A stretch of 64,000 nt of DNA from QQWI01 sp964522015 (GTDB lineage: Bacteria > Bacillota > Clostridia > Peptostreptococcales > Acidaminobacteraceae). The stretch covers positions 93,850-157,849 of the forward strand of contig CAZFST010000004.1 in the NCBI GenBank assembly GCA_964522015.1, in the 5' to 3' direction. Under the pieces are notes generated by a model. It made no database searches. It saw only the letters and a list, made by a program, of their open reading frames with translations, and had not been told where the DNA came from. The stretch's first letter is position 1. Every line of letters begins with the position of its first letter. Made by a program: the position numbers and the translations under genes. Positions 35,869 through 44,226 of the stretch are shown piece by piece.

Positions 35869-37108
35869 GAACATAGGCACCCTGGATATTAGAAAAGTAA
35901 CAGACGAAGCCCTACTTGATATTAAAGAGTTAGTCAATATTGGCACTCTGATTATGAACGAGGGTCAGCAGGAAAAAATGGGCCATATCACCCAGCGCAA
36001 TGTTGGAGAGAGCGTTGCAATTCCAGATGGTGAAGATGTTGCATTCGTGTCCCATAATGGGGATTATACCATTGATCAGGCTTTCCTATCTGGCCTTAAC
36101 CGGTATTTATACTTATCAATTAATGGCCGCTTGTTGGTCAAAGAGCTTGAAGACACCACTAACCTCCGTTATCTTAAAAAGGCGTCCATTAATGGAGAAG
36201 CTTTTATACCGAGTTCGATATCAGCCACTTTCTGCGCTGTTGCAACAGTCAATGGTACAATCATCAGTTATGAAAATGGTGATTTACTTCTTGAGAAACC
36301 CCTTGTCCTTAGCGAGGACGCCCTTTGGGGTATCAAGCCTAATTCTGTGGTTCGTGCTGGAGAAGTCATTGCACTGGAAGCTCTTAACATGGAAGAAGTC
36401 TCTAGGCATCTTGCCAAGCTGCACATCCGTGAAACCCTAGTGGCAACGAGAGAAAATATGCGCCTTCTGGCACCCTTGGTTGAAGGTTTTATGGATCTTG
36501 AAAAACACATCGTACCTGATGGGTATGCCTACTTTAGCGATCTGAGTCTTGATCAAAATAGTCTAAATGTTTTAAAAGACAGGAAGCTTTATGTTGCAGG
36601 TACTTTGAAAATTGTAGCCACAGCTGATGAAGTACTGGAAAAAGTAGATGGCGTAATTTGCAATACCTTAAAGATTGATCAAGAGACCTTTGATCAGCTC
36701 AAGCCAATCCTCGAAAAAGTGGAGAAGGTCAAGTTGACCGGGGGGTCAGCCAGAGAAAACTATGGGGCCCTTAAGCTTTCAGAAGAGGGGCTGGCGGACT
36801 ACAGAGGCATCAGCTTTGCCAACTACGGCGCTTTGAAATTCGATGCAAGCGTCAAAGCGGAAACCATCAAAGAAGCTTTCAAAGAAATCACCAACTATGG
36901 TGTGATCAAATGTCCAGAAGGGATTCGCGGTGCGCTTCTGACAAAGGTCAGCGCCAATTATGGGGTGGTTAAGGGGTACAATCCTGAGGATGAAAGTAGC
37001 GATCAACAAAAGGATAAAGAATCAGATCATTTATCTGAGGATGTGGATGGTCACGGTTGGAAGAAAGAAGAGACAGTGATTGGTAACGTGTCCTCAATCA
37101 CGCTTTAG
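35855..37108 (+). CDS. Unfamiliar N-x-G repeat protein coupled to the ECF sigma factor
   Basis: I do not recognise this 417-aa protein as a named family. It contains many short hydrophobic beta-strand/turn units of N/x-G type: VNIGTLIM, LSINGRLLV, ASINGEAFIP, VAGTLKI, and four late copies NYGALK, NYGALK, NYGVIK and NYGVVK at ~20-40 residue spacing (about residues 305-375). This suggests a repetitive beta-solenoid or bactofilin-like fold. The C-terminus is acidic and Lys-rich. There is no signal peptide or TM segment. AATATGGAGG precedes ATG 35855 inside the sigma gene; the 14-bp overlap implies coupled translation. It could be a cytoplasmic partner or anti-sigma factor of the ECF factor. The function is unknown. 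Confidence 0.75.
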   Translation: MKSYKNIGTLDIRKVTDEALLDIKELVNIGTLIMNEGQQEKMGHITQRNVGESVAIPDGEDVAFVSHNGDYTIDQAFLSGLNRYLYLSINGRLLVKELEDTTNLRYLKKASINGEAFIPSSISATFCAVATVNGTIISYENGDLLLEKPLVLSEDALWGIKPNSVVRAGEVIALEALNMEEVSRHLAKLHIRETLVATRENMRLLAPLVEGFMDLEKHIVPDGYAYFSDLSLDQNSLNVLKDRKLYVAGTLKIVATADEVLEKVDGVICNTLKIDQETFDQLKPILEKVEKVKLTGGSARENYGALKLSEEGLADYRGISFANYGALKFDASVKAETIKEAFKEITNYGVIKCPEGIRGALLTKVSANYGVVKGYNPEDESSDQQKDKESDHLSEDVDGHGWKKEETVIGNVSSITL

Positions 37109-37178
37109 GACAGCTAAAGCGCCAATTACGCTTTAGGACAGCTAAAGCGCCAATCACGCTTTAGGACAGCAAAAGCGT
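37095..37178 (+). repeat. Three tandem 28-bp hairpin repeats at the end of the repeat-protein gene
   Basis: Exact 28-bp period: 37095-37122, 37123-37150 and 37151-37178. Each unit contains CGCTTTAG-GACAG-CTAAAGCG, an 8-bp hairpin (the third copy has AAAAGCG). The first unit contains the stop codon of the upstream gene. Confidence 0.9.
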
Positions 37179-37218
37179 GACTCAGGGGGACGTGCACCAT
37201 GAGGCATAATGAATCTAA

Positions 37219-37268
37219 AAAAACTGCTAGTAAAGAGACATAAAAAGTCTCTTTACTAGCAGTTTTTA
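37219..37268. terminator. Strong bidirectional terminator hairpin
   Basis: A perfect 21-bp stem starts AAAAACTGCTAG (37219-37239) and pairs with 37246-37266 around ATAAAA. A/T-runs on both sides suit termination on either strand between convergent genes. Confidence 0.85.
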
Positions 37269-37359
37269 GTTTGGAATTATGCTTCAGACCTAAGTAGATT
37301 TGGAAGCCTTAGAGTAGTACCGAGCTTGGGTGTCAATCTGTGAAAAGGAACTTACTTAA

Positions 37360-37920
37360 TTATTTTTTTTGTGTGAACCATTTCCAGAGGCGGATAAGGC
37401 CAGGGATGATTAATAGATGTACCAGTGCGGAGAGGGTGGCAACTATGGCGCCAATAAACGTGGGCAAAACTGCGCCGAATGTAAAAGTCATTCCCAAGAT
37501 AAATCCTAAGAGGTACTCTGCTCTAAAGATCGGCAAGATCAATGCAAGAGCAAGCATACCAAAGAACAAAGTGGCTGAGCCATTTTCATTACCGGTTGTG
37601 AAAAAGTAAGAGAGTAGAAGGCCAAAAATCAAGGCGCCTAGGCCCACAACCACAATCCTTGTGAGCCCCTTTGACTTAGAGTTTTTTCCATTGGATTGAA
37701 CATCAATTCTTTTTTGAATACTGCCAGCAAGGAACCATGCTAGAACTGGCAGCAAAAGAAGTCCCCACCAATTTGAAATAGCAGGCATTTCAGACATAGC
37801 CAAGAAGTGATGGCTAACCACACCACCATTGGCTTGTTCCCAAATAAGATGTGCCACTTCCCAAAGTCCAACAAATGCCACTAGATAAAATCTCAAGTTT
37901 TTTTTCAGTTTTTCGTACAT
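37360..37920 (-). CDS. Predicted membrane protein of unknown function
   Basis: A 186-aa protein with about five hydrophobic segments: FYLVAFVGLWEVAHLIW, WWGLLLLPVLAWFLAG, IVVVGLGALIFGLLLSYFF, LFFGMLALALILPIF and FILGMTFTFGAVLPTFIGAIVATLSAL. The short loop between segments 2 and 3 is Lys/Ser/Asn-rich. No family could be assigned. GGAGATC lies upstream of the ATG. It stands alone between the hairpin region and the TnpB element. Confidence 0.7.
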   Translation of the reverse strand: MYEKLKKNLRFYLVAFVGLWEVAHLIWEQANGGVVSHHFLAMSEMPAISNWWGLLLLPVLAWFLAGSIQKRIDVQSNGKNSKSKGLTRIVVVGLGALIFGLLLSYFFTTGNENGSATLFFGMLALALILPIFRAEYLLGFILGMTFTFGAVLPTFIGAIVATLSALVHLLIIPGLIRLWKWFTQKK

Positions 37921-38040
37921 AAAGATCTCCTTAGTTTGTAAAATAAAAAGTAAAATTCGATTGCAAAATTTATTGTTATGCCTTATTTAATTCTAGAAAT
38001 AATGCTAAGCACTTTGATCATCAACCTAAAAGACTGGGAC

Positions 38041-38175
38041 GTGACATACTCCCACCTCTTATAGAAGTGGGGCTTCTTGTTTCAATGATTACAGCCTCAT
38101 TTGACTGAGGTCTTACACAATCTCCACAAGCGTTAGTTCCCGTGTGCCCCACGGTACTTAGTTCAATTGCATTCA
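38041..38175 (-). ncRNA. Right end of the TnpB element with probable omegaRNA (reRNA)
   Basis: This noncoding stretch downstream of tnpB is nearly identical to the corresponding part of the second element (63599-63734). It carries a terminal hairpin CCCACTTCT/AGAGGTGGG (on the element strand) and an internal CCTCA-TTTGAC-TGAGG hairpin. In IS200/IS605 elements the right end, overlapping the tnpB 3' end, makes the guide RNA for TnpB, with the guide taken from the flanking DNA. The RNA 5' end is not determined; the outer end is placed at the shared GTGAC (38041). Confidence 0.65.
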
Positions 38176-39306
38176 TCAGTGTTTATTATCTGCACTGACA
38201 TTTGTTTGGGACAAACCTTGAGCTTCCTTTAAGATGTTGATGGCTGCATTCTGGTCGCGCTGATGCTCGGTGTTGCAATGTGGACAGATCCACGACCTAA
38301 CCTTGAGGTCTTTAAGGTCAGGATTTTTATAGCCACAGACATGACAAAGCTGTGAGCTGGGGAAAAACATGGCGACCTTAACCACGTTTTTACCATACCA
38401 TGCTGCTTTGTACTCTAGCATGGTCACAAAACTGGACCATGAGACATCACTAATAGCCCTAGAGAGTTTGCGATTCTTGAGCATATTCTTAACTTTTAGT
38501 GTCTCAAGGCCGATGAAATCATACTTCTTTATCAGCTGAGTACTGGTTTTATGAAAGAAATCCCTTCTCTGATTGGCTATCTGCTCGTGCAACTTAGCAA
38601 CCTTGATACGTGCTTTATGACAGTTTTTACTCCCCCTTGTTTTTCGGGATAGTGACCGCTGTAGGCGACGCATTTTGTTTTGCTGTGAACGTGCAAATTT
38701 AAGGTTTGGAGTGGGGTCTCCAACTGATGGCGTGAACATGTCCTTAAGGCCAAGATCTAGGCCCACACTAAGCCCTGTTTTAGCCAGTTGTGGCATCTCG
38801 ACTTCAGTACAAAGTATTGACACAAAATACTTACCCACAGGATTTTTGCTGACTGTGGCACTTAAAATACGTCCTTCAACTTGCCTTGAGTAGCGACATC
38901 GCACATAGCCCAATTTAGGCAATTTAAGAACACCTTTAGACTGAAACACAGCTATATTCTCGTTGACTTTTTTAGAGGTGAAAGCCTTACGCATGCCATT
39001 TTTTTTATGAAACCGTGGGTAGTTGGTGCGTTTTGCAAAGAAATTTGAATAGGCTCTGTCAAGGTTTTTGATAGATGACTGTAGTGCAGTGGCATCCACC
39101 TCTTTTAGCCACACAAGCTCTTTTTTGAGTTTTGTCATTTCAGCAGAACAGCCGTTGTAGTTAAGTTTTTCACCACACGTTTCAAACAGTTCTTTTCGAA
39201 GTGCGAGGAAATGGTTATACACAAAACGCACACAGCCCAATGTCTTCTCAATTTTAACAGCTTGAGCTTTTGTAGGTTCTAGACGGAATTTATAGGCGCG
39301 TTCCAT
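38176..39306 (-). CDS. tnpB: IS200/IS605-family TnpB, RNA-guided nuclease (OrfB)
   Basis: A 376-aa protein from the ATG at 39306, which has AGGAGG 8 bases upstream. It has an N-terminal HTH_OrfB-like region, a RuvC-like core with the three acidic residues D184 (GLDLGLKD), E268 (GLETLKVKN) and D351 (RDQNAA), and a zinc ribbon C321/C324/C341/C344. All catalytic residues are present, so the protein may be active. No TnpA (Y1 transposase) gene is adjacent, so mobility would need TnpA in trans. A second, about 85% identical relative begins at the right edge of the window. Confidence 0.9.
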   Translation of the reverse strand: MERAYKFRLEPTKAQAVKIEKTLGCVRFVYNHFLALRKELFETCGEKLNYNGCSAEMTKLKKELVWLKEVDATALQSSIKNLDRAYSNFFAKRTNYPRFHKKNGMRKAFTSKKVNENIAVFQSKGVLKLPKLGYVRCRYSRQVEGRILSATVSKNPVGKYFVSILCTEVEMPQLAKTGLSVGLDLGLKDMFTPSVGDPTPNLKFARSQQNKMRRLQRSLSRKTRGSKNCHKARIKVAKLHEQIANQRRDFFHKTSTQLIKKYDFIGLETLKVKNMLKNRKLSRAISDVSWSSFVTMLEYKAAWYGKNVVKVAMFFPSSQLCHVCGYKNPDLKDLKVRSWICPHCNTEHQRDQNAAINILKEAQGLSQTNVSADNKH

Positions 39307-39350
39307 GTACAACACCTCCTCAAAACACGAACATATGTTCTAATTTTATT
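39307..39350 (-). mobile_element. Probable left-end region of the TnpB element
   Basis: GAACATATGTTC, a 12-bp palindrome, lies 20-31 bp upstream of the tnpB start with an AT-rich stretch before it, as often seen at IS605-type left ends. The exact boundary cannot be set without a comparison locus. Confidence 0.4.
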
Positions 39351-39390
39351 GTACCACTTTCTCGACAATATGACTAGTGATTTGCTCAAA

Positions 39391-39416
39391 AAAACGCCTC
39401 ATTTGAGGCGCACACA
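39391..39416 (-). terminator. Minus-strand terminator-like hairpin upstream of tnpB
   Basis: CGCCTCAAATGAGGCG followed by TTTTTTT on the minus strand. No convincing gene lies upstream on that strand, so it may insulate tnpB from outside transcription. Confidence 0.55.
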
Positions 39417-39529
39417 TTTCATCCCTCCCTTCGCTCTCACTACATGAGGCCCCAGGGGGACGTGCACCGTGCGCCACTATGACATTTTGTGTAAAATTTG
39501 TAGATGAGTCATTCAGGGCAATCAAGGGA

Positions 39530-39557
39530 TTGACATTTTCCAAAAGTTCACTATACT
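39530..39557 (+). promoter_or_regulatory. Sigma-A promoter of the T-box/tyrS transcript
   Basis: TTGACA (39530-39535) and TATACT (39552-39557) are separated by 16 bases. Transcription would begin near 39564, just before the T-box stem I. Confidence 0.75.
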
Positions 39558-39565
39558 ACTATTAA

Positions 39566-39831
39566 GACAGTGAGAAGGCAGAATACTGCTTAACTTGACC
39601 CGTAGAGAACCTCTGGTTGGTGAAAAGAGGTGGCAAGGTAGGTAAGGAATACCCCTTTGAGTCGCTAGGCGAACTAATAGTAGCCGACGCCGGGTGTGCC
39701 CGTTACAGCGCTAGAGTATCTTTTTGTGTACTCGATAAGGTGATTGCCGTGAGGCGCCCACAAACAGGAGTGGTACCGCGAGTTAACTCTCGCCTCCTAG
39801 GTTACAAACCTAGGAGGTGGGAGTTTTTTTA
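39566..39831 (+). promoter_or_regulatory. T-box leader, tyrosine type
   Basis: The leader has the T-box layout: stem I region from ~39566; GGTAAGGAATACCCC, where TAC is a candidate Tyr specifier codon; and the conserved T-box TGGTACCGCG at 39771-39780. An antiterminator/terminator switch follows, with terminator stem CCTCCTAGGTT/AACCTAGGAGG and a run of seven T residues (39824-39830). Uncharged tRNA-Tyr would pair with the TGGT box and allow read-through. The gene it controls is a broken tyrS. Confidence 0.85.
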
Positions 39832-39876
39832 TTGTCAAGAAGCGATTAACAAGATAAAAATACAAAGGAGATTACC

Positions 39877-40864
39877 ATGACACCTATAATCAATGTCATA
39901 AATGCAAATGGGAAGAAGCATACCCCACAAGAACTTCAAGCCTTTGAAAGAATCGCAATGGGTACAGCAGATATTATTCAAGTAGATGAGCTTAAGGCCC
40001 TCTTGGCCTCTGGAAAGCAACTGACCATCAAACTGGGACTGGATCCATCGGCACCAGATATCCACCTTGGCCACGCAGTGGTTTTAAGAAAAATGAAGCA
40101 CTTTCAAGAATTAGGCCATAAGTGCGTTATTATCATAGGGGATTTTACAGGTCGTATTGGGGACCCAACGGGTAAATCAAAAGCAAGACCTGCCTTGTCA
40201 GAACAAGAGGTTCTAAAGAATGCAAAGACCTACGAAGAACAGATTTTTAGAATCTTAGACCCAAAGTTAACCGAAGTCAGATTTAATAGTGAATGGCTTG
40301 CAAAATTGAATTTCTCTGAAGTGATTACTTTAGCTTCCGAATTTACAGTGGCTAGGATGCTTGAAAGGGATGATTTTAAGCAACGTTTTAAACACGAAAT
40401 GCCCATTGGCATCCATGAGTTTTTTTACCCAATTATGCAAGCCTTTGATTCGGTGGCCATAGAAGCAGATTGCCCTCTTTATGCCCCTCTTGGTTGGCCT
40501 GGATGGCATGGAGAAAATGAGTAAAAGTCTGGGTAATTACATCGGTATCAACGAATCCGCCCAAGACATTTTTGGCAAGATCATGTCCTTACCAGACCAC
40601 ATGATGGGCAGCTTTTTTGAACTGACAACGGATATAACCCCAGGTGAATTGCAGGTGCTTTTTAAGAGTCTGGATTAGGGGGACCTACATCCAAGGGCGG
40701 CTAAGGTGATTTTAGCCAAGGCTATAGTTACTCTTTACCATGACCCTGAGGCTGCCAATCGGGCTGAAGATCACTTTAATCGGGTGTTTAGAGATAAGGC
40801 AGTCCCCCTTGAGCTCAAAACCCTTTCAATTGGTTGTTTAATACCCCTTAAACTGGTGGATTAA
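39877..40864 (+). pseudogene. tyrS: Tyrosyl-tRNA synthetase, disrupted by deletion and nonsense change
   Basis: The first segment (39877 to ~40470) encodes a normal TyrRS N-terminus with LDPSAPDIHLGH (class I HIGH motif, H63-L-G-H66) and ends at MQAFDSVAIEAD. The expected GGTDQ region, about 30 codons, is missing. The sequence jumps near 40470/40471 into LFMPLLVGLDGMEKMSKSLGNYIG in another frame (KMSKS at 40514-40528). A TAG at 40676-40678 interrupts this second frame inside KSLD/GDLHPRAAKV. The frame then reads on to 40864 and ends before the C-terminal S4-like domain. The locus cannot make active TyrRS, so another tyrS must exist elsewhere if the assembly is correct. Confidence 0.85.
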
Positions 40865-40971
40865 GTGACCATTCTGATTGGGTAATGTAGAATATACTCA
40901 ACCTTTACCTATTCATAAAATGGGAAACCGTTTAAACTAGAATAGAATCAGAAAAAAGGGAGGATACAAAC

Positions 40972-41679
40972 ATGAATAGAAACCAACTCATCCGAACCAT
41001 TTTGCCAACTACAGTAGATATTGCACCCCAGGGCTTTTCCACAGACACTCTAGGAAACGATGCTTTTGAAAGTCTCGCTGACTTATTTTTCGATAAGATC
41101 TTAGAAATTAGCAAAGCCCCATTAGATGGTATTACAGGCTACGGAGAATTTACCAATGAAGGAACCCTTAACTACAATACATGTCATGATTTTCTAACAG
41201 GTACCTTTTCTGAAACTGAGGAAGGCTATTGGTACAACTGGCATGAAATGTTTGATACAACATGCCTAGAGGAAAATTTCTTTAACACCTATTATGATAA
41301 GATGGTCAAGTTAATTCCCTACGTGGAAAATCAGCGTTATTTAGTCAATAATAACACCTTCTTTTGTTACATGGTTACCGATGGGGCCACCTCAGTGGGC
41401 TTCCCCGACTGGACCAGATCAGGGGTCACCGACCACTTGCTTGACATTGCCCTAATGGACTTGAATAAGCCTTATTTGCTGATTCCTGAAAAGTTTCACA
41501 GTTACTGTAGAGACAGGGGCATCGTCATAGAGCATTTCAAGGAGAGATTCCTGTGTATGGCTTATTTCAAGGGCATAGACACCCTAAGATGGCACGCATC
41601 TATTGATGATGTGGTTTCCTGCCGATCCATCATGGCTTCTATTAGTAGTCTGGAAGAAAGAATTATGGCTTTAAAGTAA
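40972..41679 (+). CDS. Hypothetical protein
   Basis: A 235-aa soluble protein with no recognised domain, signal peptide or TM segment. It is rich in aromatic and acidic residues (EEGYWYNWHEMFDTTC, NTYYDKMVKLIPYVENQRYLVNN). AGGGAGG precedes the ATG. It lies 12 bp upstream of the CD3324-like fusion gene and probably forms a two-gene operon with it. The function is unknown. Confidence 0.7.
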   Translation: MNRNQLIRTILPTTVDIAPQGFSTDTLGNDAFESLADLFFDKILEISKAPLDGITGYGEFTNEGTLNYNTCHDFLTGTFSETEEGYWYNWHEMFDTTCLEENFFNTYYDKMVKLIPYVENQRYLVNNNTFFCYMVTDGATSVGFPDWTRSGVTDHLLDIALMDLNKPYLLIPEKFHSYCRDRGIVIEHFKERFLCMAYFKGIDTLRWHASIDDVVSCRSIMASISSLEERIMALK

Positions 41680-41691
41680 AAGGAGACTTAG

Positions 41692-42432
41692 ATGAAATAC
41701 GAGAACGCTAAAGATGTACTCCCTGCGGAACTACTGAAAGCTCTTCAGCAACACGCATCTGGTAAATTGCTATACGTCCCAGTGGATGAAGACAAACGCC
41801 CCTGGGGAGAAGGGTCAGGTTACCGTGAGAAATTGAGAAAGCGCAATCAGATGATTCGCAATAAGTATACTAACGGCACTACGGTTTCCGAATTGGCCGA
41901 TGAGTATTTTCTTTCCCTGGACTCAGTCAAAAAAATTATTTACGGCAAACAAAAGGAGGACTACATTATGTATTCACCATCTTTGCAGTCCGCAGTGGCC
42001 TATGCCGACAACGGCATGGTAGAGGAATGGGTGCTGTCCAATCTTCTCTTTACCCATGATCACCCTGAGCTTTATGAAAAGTTCATGGCAGAATCCTATA
42101 TCTATTTTGGTGTGGCCAAGCTCCCCCTTCGCTTTATAGATACGGACCAAGGGCAAAATCAAGGCCAAAAGCAAGGGCAAAATCAAAGTCAAAGTCATCA
42201 GGATCAGCAAATATCCCCCTGCCAGACAGTTGATGACTACGACACATCACCCCTAATTGTGTCGTATATAGACGGTGTTTTTAGCCTGCCTGTTGACGAG
42301 AACCGACCCAAATTGTTGAAGGAGAGAAAAATCAACGCTTACCCAGCTGTAATCCTGATGAAAGGTATAGCTGACCATAAGCGATTTATGACCCATTATG
42401 GTAGGCATTTGATGTTTGTATCTCAAGACTAG
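41692..42432 (+). CDS. CD3324-family HTH protein with C-terminal extension
   Basis: Residues ~1-85 match the CD3324 family: KYENAKDVLPAELLKALQQ, VDEDKRPWGEGSGYREKLRKRNQMIRN and an HTH SELADEYFLSLDSVKKIIY. That family is usually only ~85 aa. Here it is followed by ~160 residues not seen in the family as I know it, including AYADNGMVEEWVLSNLLFTHDHPELYEKF and a Gln-rich linker of QGQN-like units. It may be a DNA-binding module fused to a sensing or protein-interaction domain. AAAGGAG lies upstream of the ATG. Partner of the hypothetical gene 12 bp upstream. Confidence 0.72.
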   Translation: MKYENAKDVLPAELLKALQQHASGKLLYVPVDEDKRPWGEGSGYREKLRKRNQMIRNKYTNGTTVSELADEYFLSLDSVKKIIYGKQKEDYIMYSPSLQSAVAYADNGMVEEWVLSNLLFTHDHPELYEKFMAESYIYFGVAKLPLRFIDTDQGQNQGQKQGQNQSQSHQDQQISPCQTVDDYDTSPLIVSYIDGVFSLPVDENRPKLLKERKINAYPAVILMKGIADHKRFMTHYGRHLMFVSQD

Positions 42433-42530
42433 GGAGCCAAACTAGGGTCTAGGGTCACCTGTTTCCGATGATACCTGGGATTGTTTCGTTTCGTTGAAGA
42501 CATAATAATTGATTAAGAAACGACTAATAA

Positions 42531-42561
42531 TTTACATTAAACGAGAAAAGTTTGTTATAAT
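42531..42561 (+). promoter_or_regulatory. Predicted promoter of the GNAT operon
   Basis: TTTACA/TTACAT at 42531-42537 and a perfect TATAAT at 42556-42561, with a spacer of 18-19 bases, lie 55 bp before the GNAT start. Confidence 0.5.
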
Positions 42562-42615
42562 AATGGTATCCGTGTAAAAAGCAAGTTGCTTCAGGTATAC
42601 TAAAATGGAGGTTCC

Positions 42616-43143
42616 ATGGCATTTAAATTGACACCAACCCTCGAAACCCAGCGGTTAAGTCTGAACCCTTTTAATCTCTCCCACGTGGAGCAAGCGGTAG
42701 ACACCCTCAATACCCCACAGGCAAGACGTTACCTAGGTGGCCCAAAAGCTCAAGACCAGGCCCGGGCATACTTTCTCGGGATTGCCAATCAACCACAATC
42801 TTCTGGAGCTCGCCATTATGCCATTACACTAAAGTCAACTGAAACAGTCATTGGTACAATCAGTTTAGATCACCACCATGATCTACATCCTTTGGAAGTT
42901 TCCTATGTGTTTGGAGAGGCATTTTGGGGCTTTGGCTATGCAAGGGAGGCTTTGTCGGCTTTCCTTGATTTATGTAAAGATCAACTGAAGCTAGACGCTG
43001 TGGTGGCGGAGACCCAACCTGCTAATCTGGCATCTTGCAAATTTCTGGAAAGCACAGGGTTTTCCCATTATAAAGATGTTGAACGGTTTGGTGAAAAACA
43101 GGTGATTTACTGGTTGCAACTGAATGATCAATCAGTACTTTAA
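42616..43143 (+). CDS. GNAT acetyltransferase, RimJ/RimL-like
   Basis: A 175-aa protein with the GNAT pattern of the RimJ/L branch: LETQRLSLNPF at the N-terminus, HYAITLKSTETVIGTISL, EVSYVFGEAFWGFGYAREALSAFLDL (the acetyl-CoA loop Q/G-x-G-x-G/A variant) and NLASCKFLESTGF. AAATGGAGG precedes the ATG. It acetylates an amino group of a protein or small molecule; substrate unknown. First of a three-gene run ending at 45711. Confidence 0.82.
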   Translation: MAFKLTPTLETQRLSLNPFNLSHVEQAVDTLNTPQARRYLGGPKAQDQARAYFLGIANQPQSSGARHYAITLKSTETVIGTISLDHHHDLHPLEVSYVFGEAFWGFGYAREALSAFLDLCKDQLKLDAVVAETQPANLASCKFLESTGFSHYKDVERFGEKQVIYWLQLNDQSVL

Positions 43144-43164
43144 TGCTCCCTAGGAGGTAATCAT

Positions 43165-44214
43165 TTGAATGCTGTTCAACGTGAGTTTTTAAGCCGGCAG
43201 GAGGGTGTCTGCGCCCCTGCAAAAGAAATTAGCGAGATCATTGCACATTTTGGAAAAGCCGCCGAGGTTCTAAGGGGTGCTAGTGAGGATGATTTCTTTG
43301 AACTAAAAGAGATTGTTCATCATCAAAAGCAGGATATGCAGTGTCTGTGCGGGCGATCAATCAAGCACATGTATGTGGTGAGTCACGTGGCTCTTAATGT
43401 TGAACTGGGGCTGGGGAGTGAGTGTTTCAAATACTTCTTTACGGATTTGACCGCAGCAAAAATGAAACAGAAATTAGAGGCATTTGAAGGGTTTTGCTTA
43501 GAAATTGAAGAGGCCATAGATTTGGGTTTCCACGTGGACGATTCAGAGACCCTGGGGTTTAAAGAATGGAAAGTCTTAAGTGCTAAGCAGCTAAGACGGC
43601 TAGAGTTTGGGCTGCCTTTGACCCAAAAGGAGAGGAACCTTCTCGATGAAAGGATTGTAACGCTTAAAAGTTTCTTGAATAAAGAGAAAAAAGAACTGGC
43701 CCATAAACTCCTTAAGGCTTATAAAGAGTTTGCAGACCACGGTTCATTTCAATATGTCATGGGTCTTTTGGATGACGGCACTCCAATTAGGTCCCTTGAG
43801 GATTTAAAGGCTATCCCCATGGAAACCCTACAAAAGCTTATTGAAATACATATGGGCGAATTGGTAAGGTACCGAGAGGTTGAGACAGCAATGCGCCATG
43901 AATTGGAGAGGGAAAAATTCCAAATGGAGCAAGAGGCGCTAGCAGCCAAGGATGCCCACATGGCCCAATTAGCTCAAAGGGCTTATAATGGTAATATCAA
44001 TCAGGTGGAAGAAGTTCTTGTAGCTGTAACCGCAAAGCGGCTCAGTCTTTCTCCGAGAACACAAGATAACCTATCAACCCTACTAGATAATTTGGACAAG
44101 GCAAAAAAACTTAATCACGATAACTATGTAAACCTTCTATTATCAACTGACACCCGCTTGAGTTTATCCAATATGGTCAATCAATTGGGTCTGCCTTACT
44201 CCCTACTCAGTTAG
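43165..44214 (+). CDS. Hypothetical protein with CxCG-type zinc motif and coiled-coil C-terminus
   Basis: A 349-aa protein from TTG 43165, supported by TAGGAGG 7-8 bases upstream. Residues ~58-90 contain CLCGRSIKHMYVV and LGLGSECFKYFF, a CxCG...GSxC pattern like the small zinc-binding motif of some nucleic-acid-associated proteins. The rest is helical and charged (REVETAMRHELEREKFQMEQEALAAKDAHMAQLA), predicted coiled coil. No family is assigned. It sits 21 bp after the GNAT gene and 12 bp before the membrane protein gene. Confidence 0.68.
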   Translation: MNAVQREFLSRQEGVCAPAKEISEIIAHFGKAAEVLRGASEDDFFELKEIVHHQKQDMQCLCGRSIKHMYVVSHVALNVELGLGSECFKYFFTDLTAAKMKQKLEAFEGFCLEIEEAIDLGFHVDDSETLGFKEWKVLSAKQLRRLEFGLPLTQKERNLLDERIVTLKSFLNKEKKELAHKLLKAYKEFADHGSFQYVMGLLDDGTPIRSLEDLKAIPMETLQKLIEIHMGELVRYREVETAMRHELEREKFQMEQEALAAKDAHMAQLAQRAYNGNINQVEEVLVAVTAKRLSLSPRTQDNLSTLLDNLDKAKKLNHDNYVNLLLSTDTRLSLSNMVNQLGLPYSLLS

Positions 44215-44226
44215 TGAGTAAGACCC

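Noticed and set aside
37095..37178. CRISPR array
   Set aside because: The repeats are directly abutting, with no unique spacers and no cas genes nearby.
39346..39543. 65-codon minus-strand ORF upstream of tnpB
   Set aside because: No ribosome site or protein-like pattern. It spans the tnpB upstream region and a terminator-like hairpin and is better explained as noncoding.
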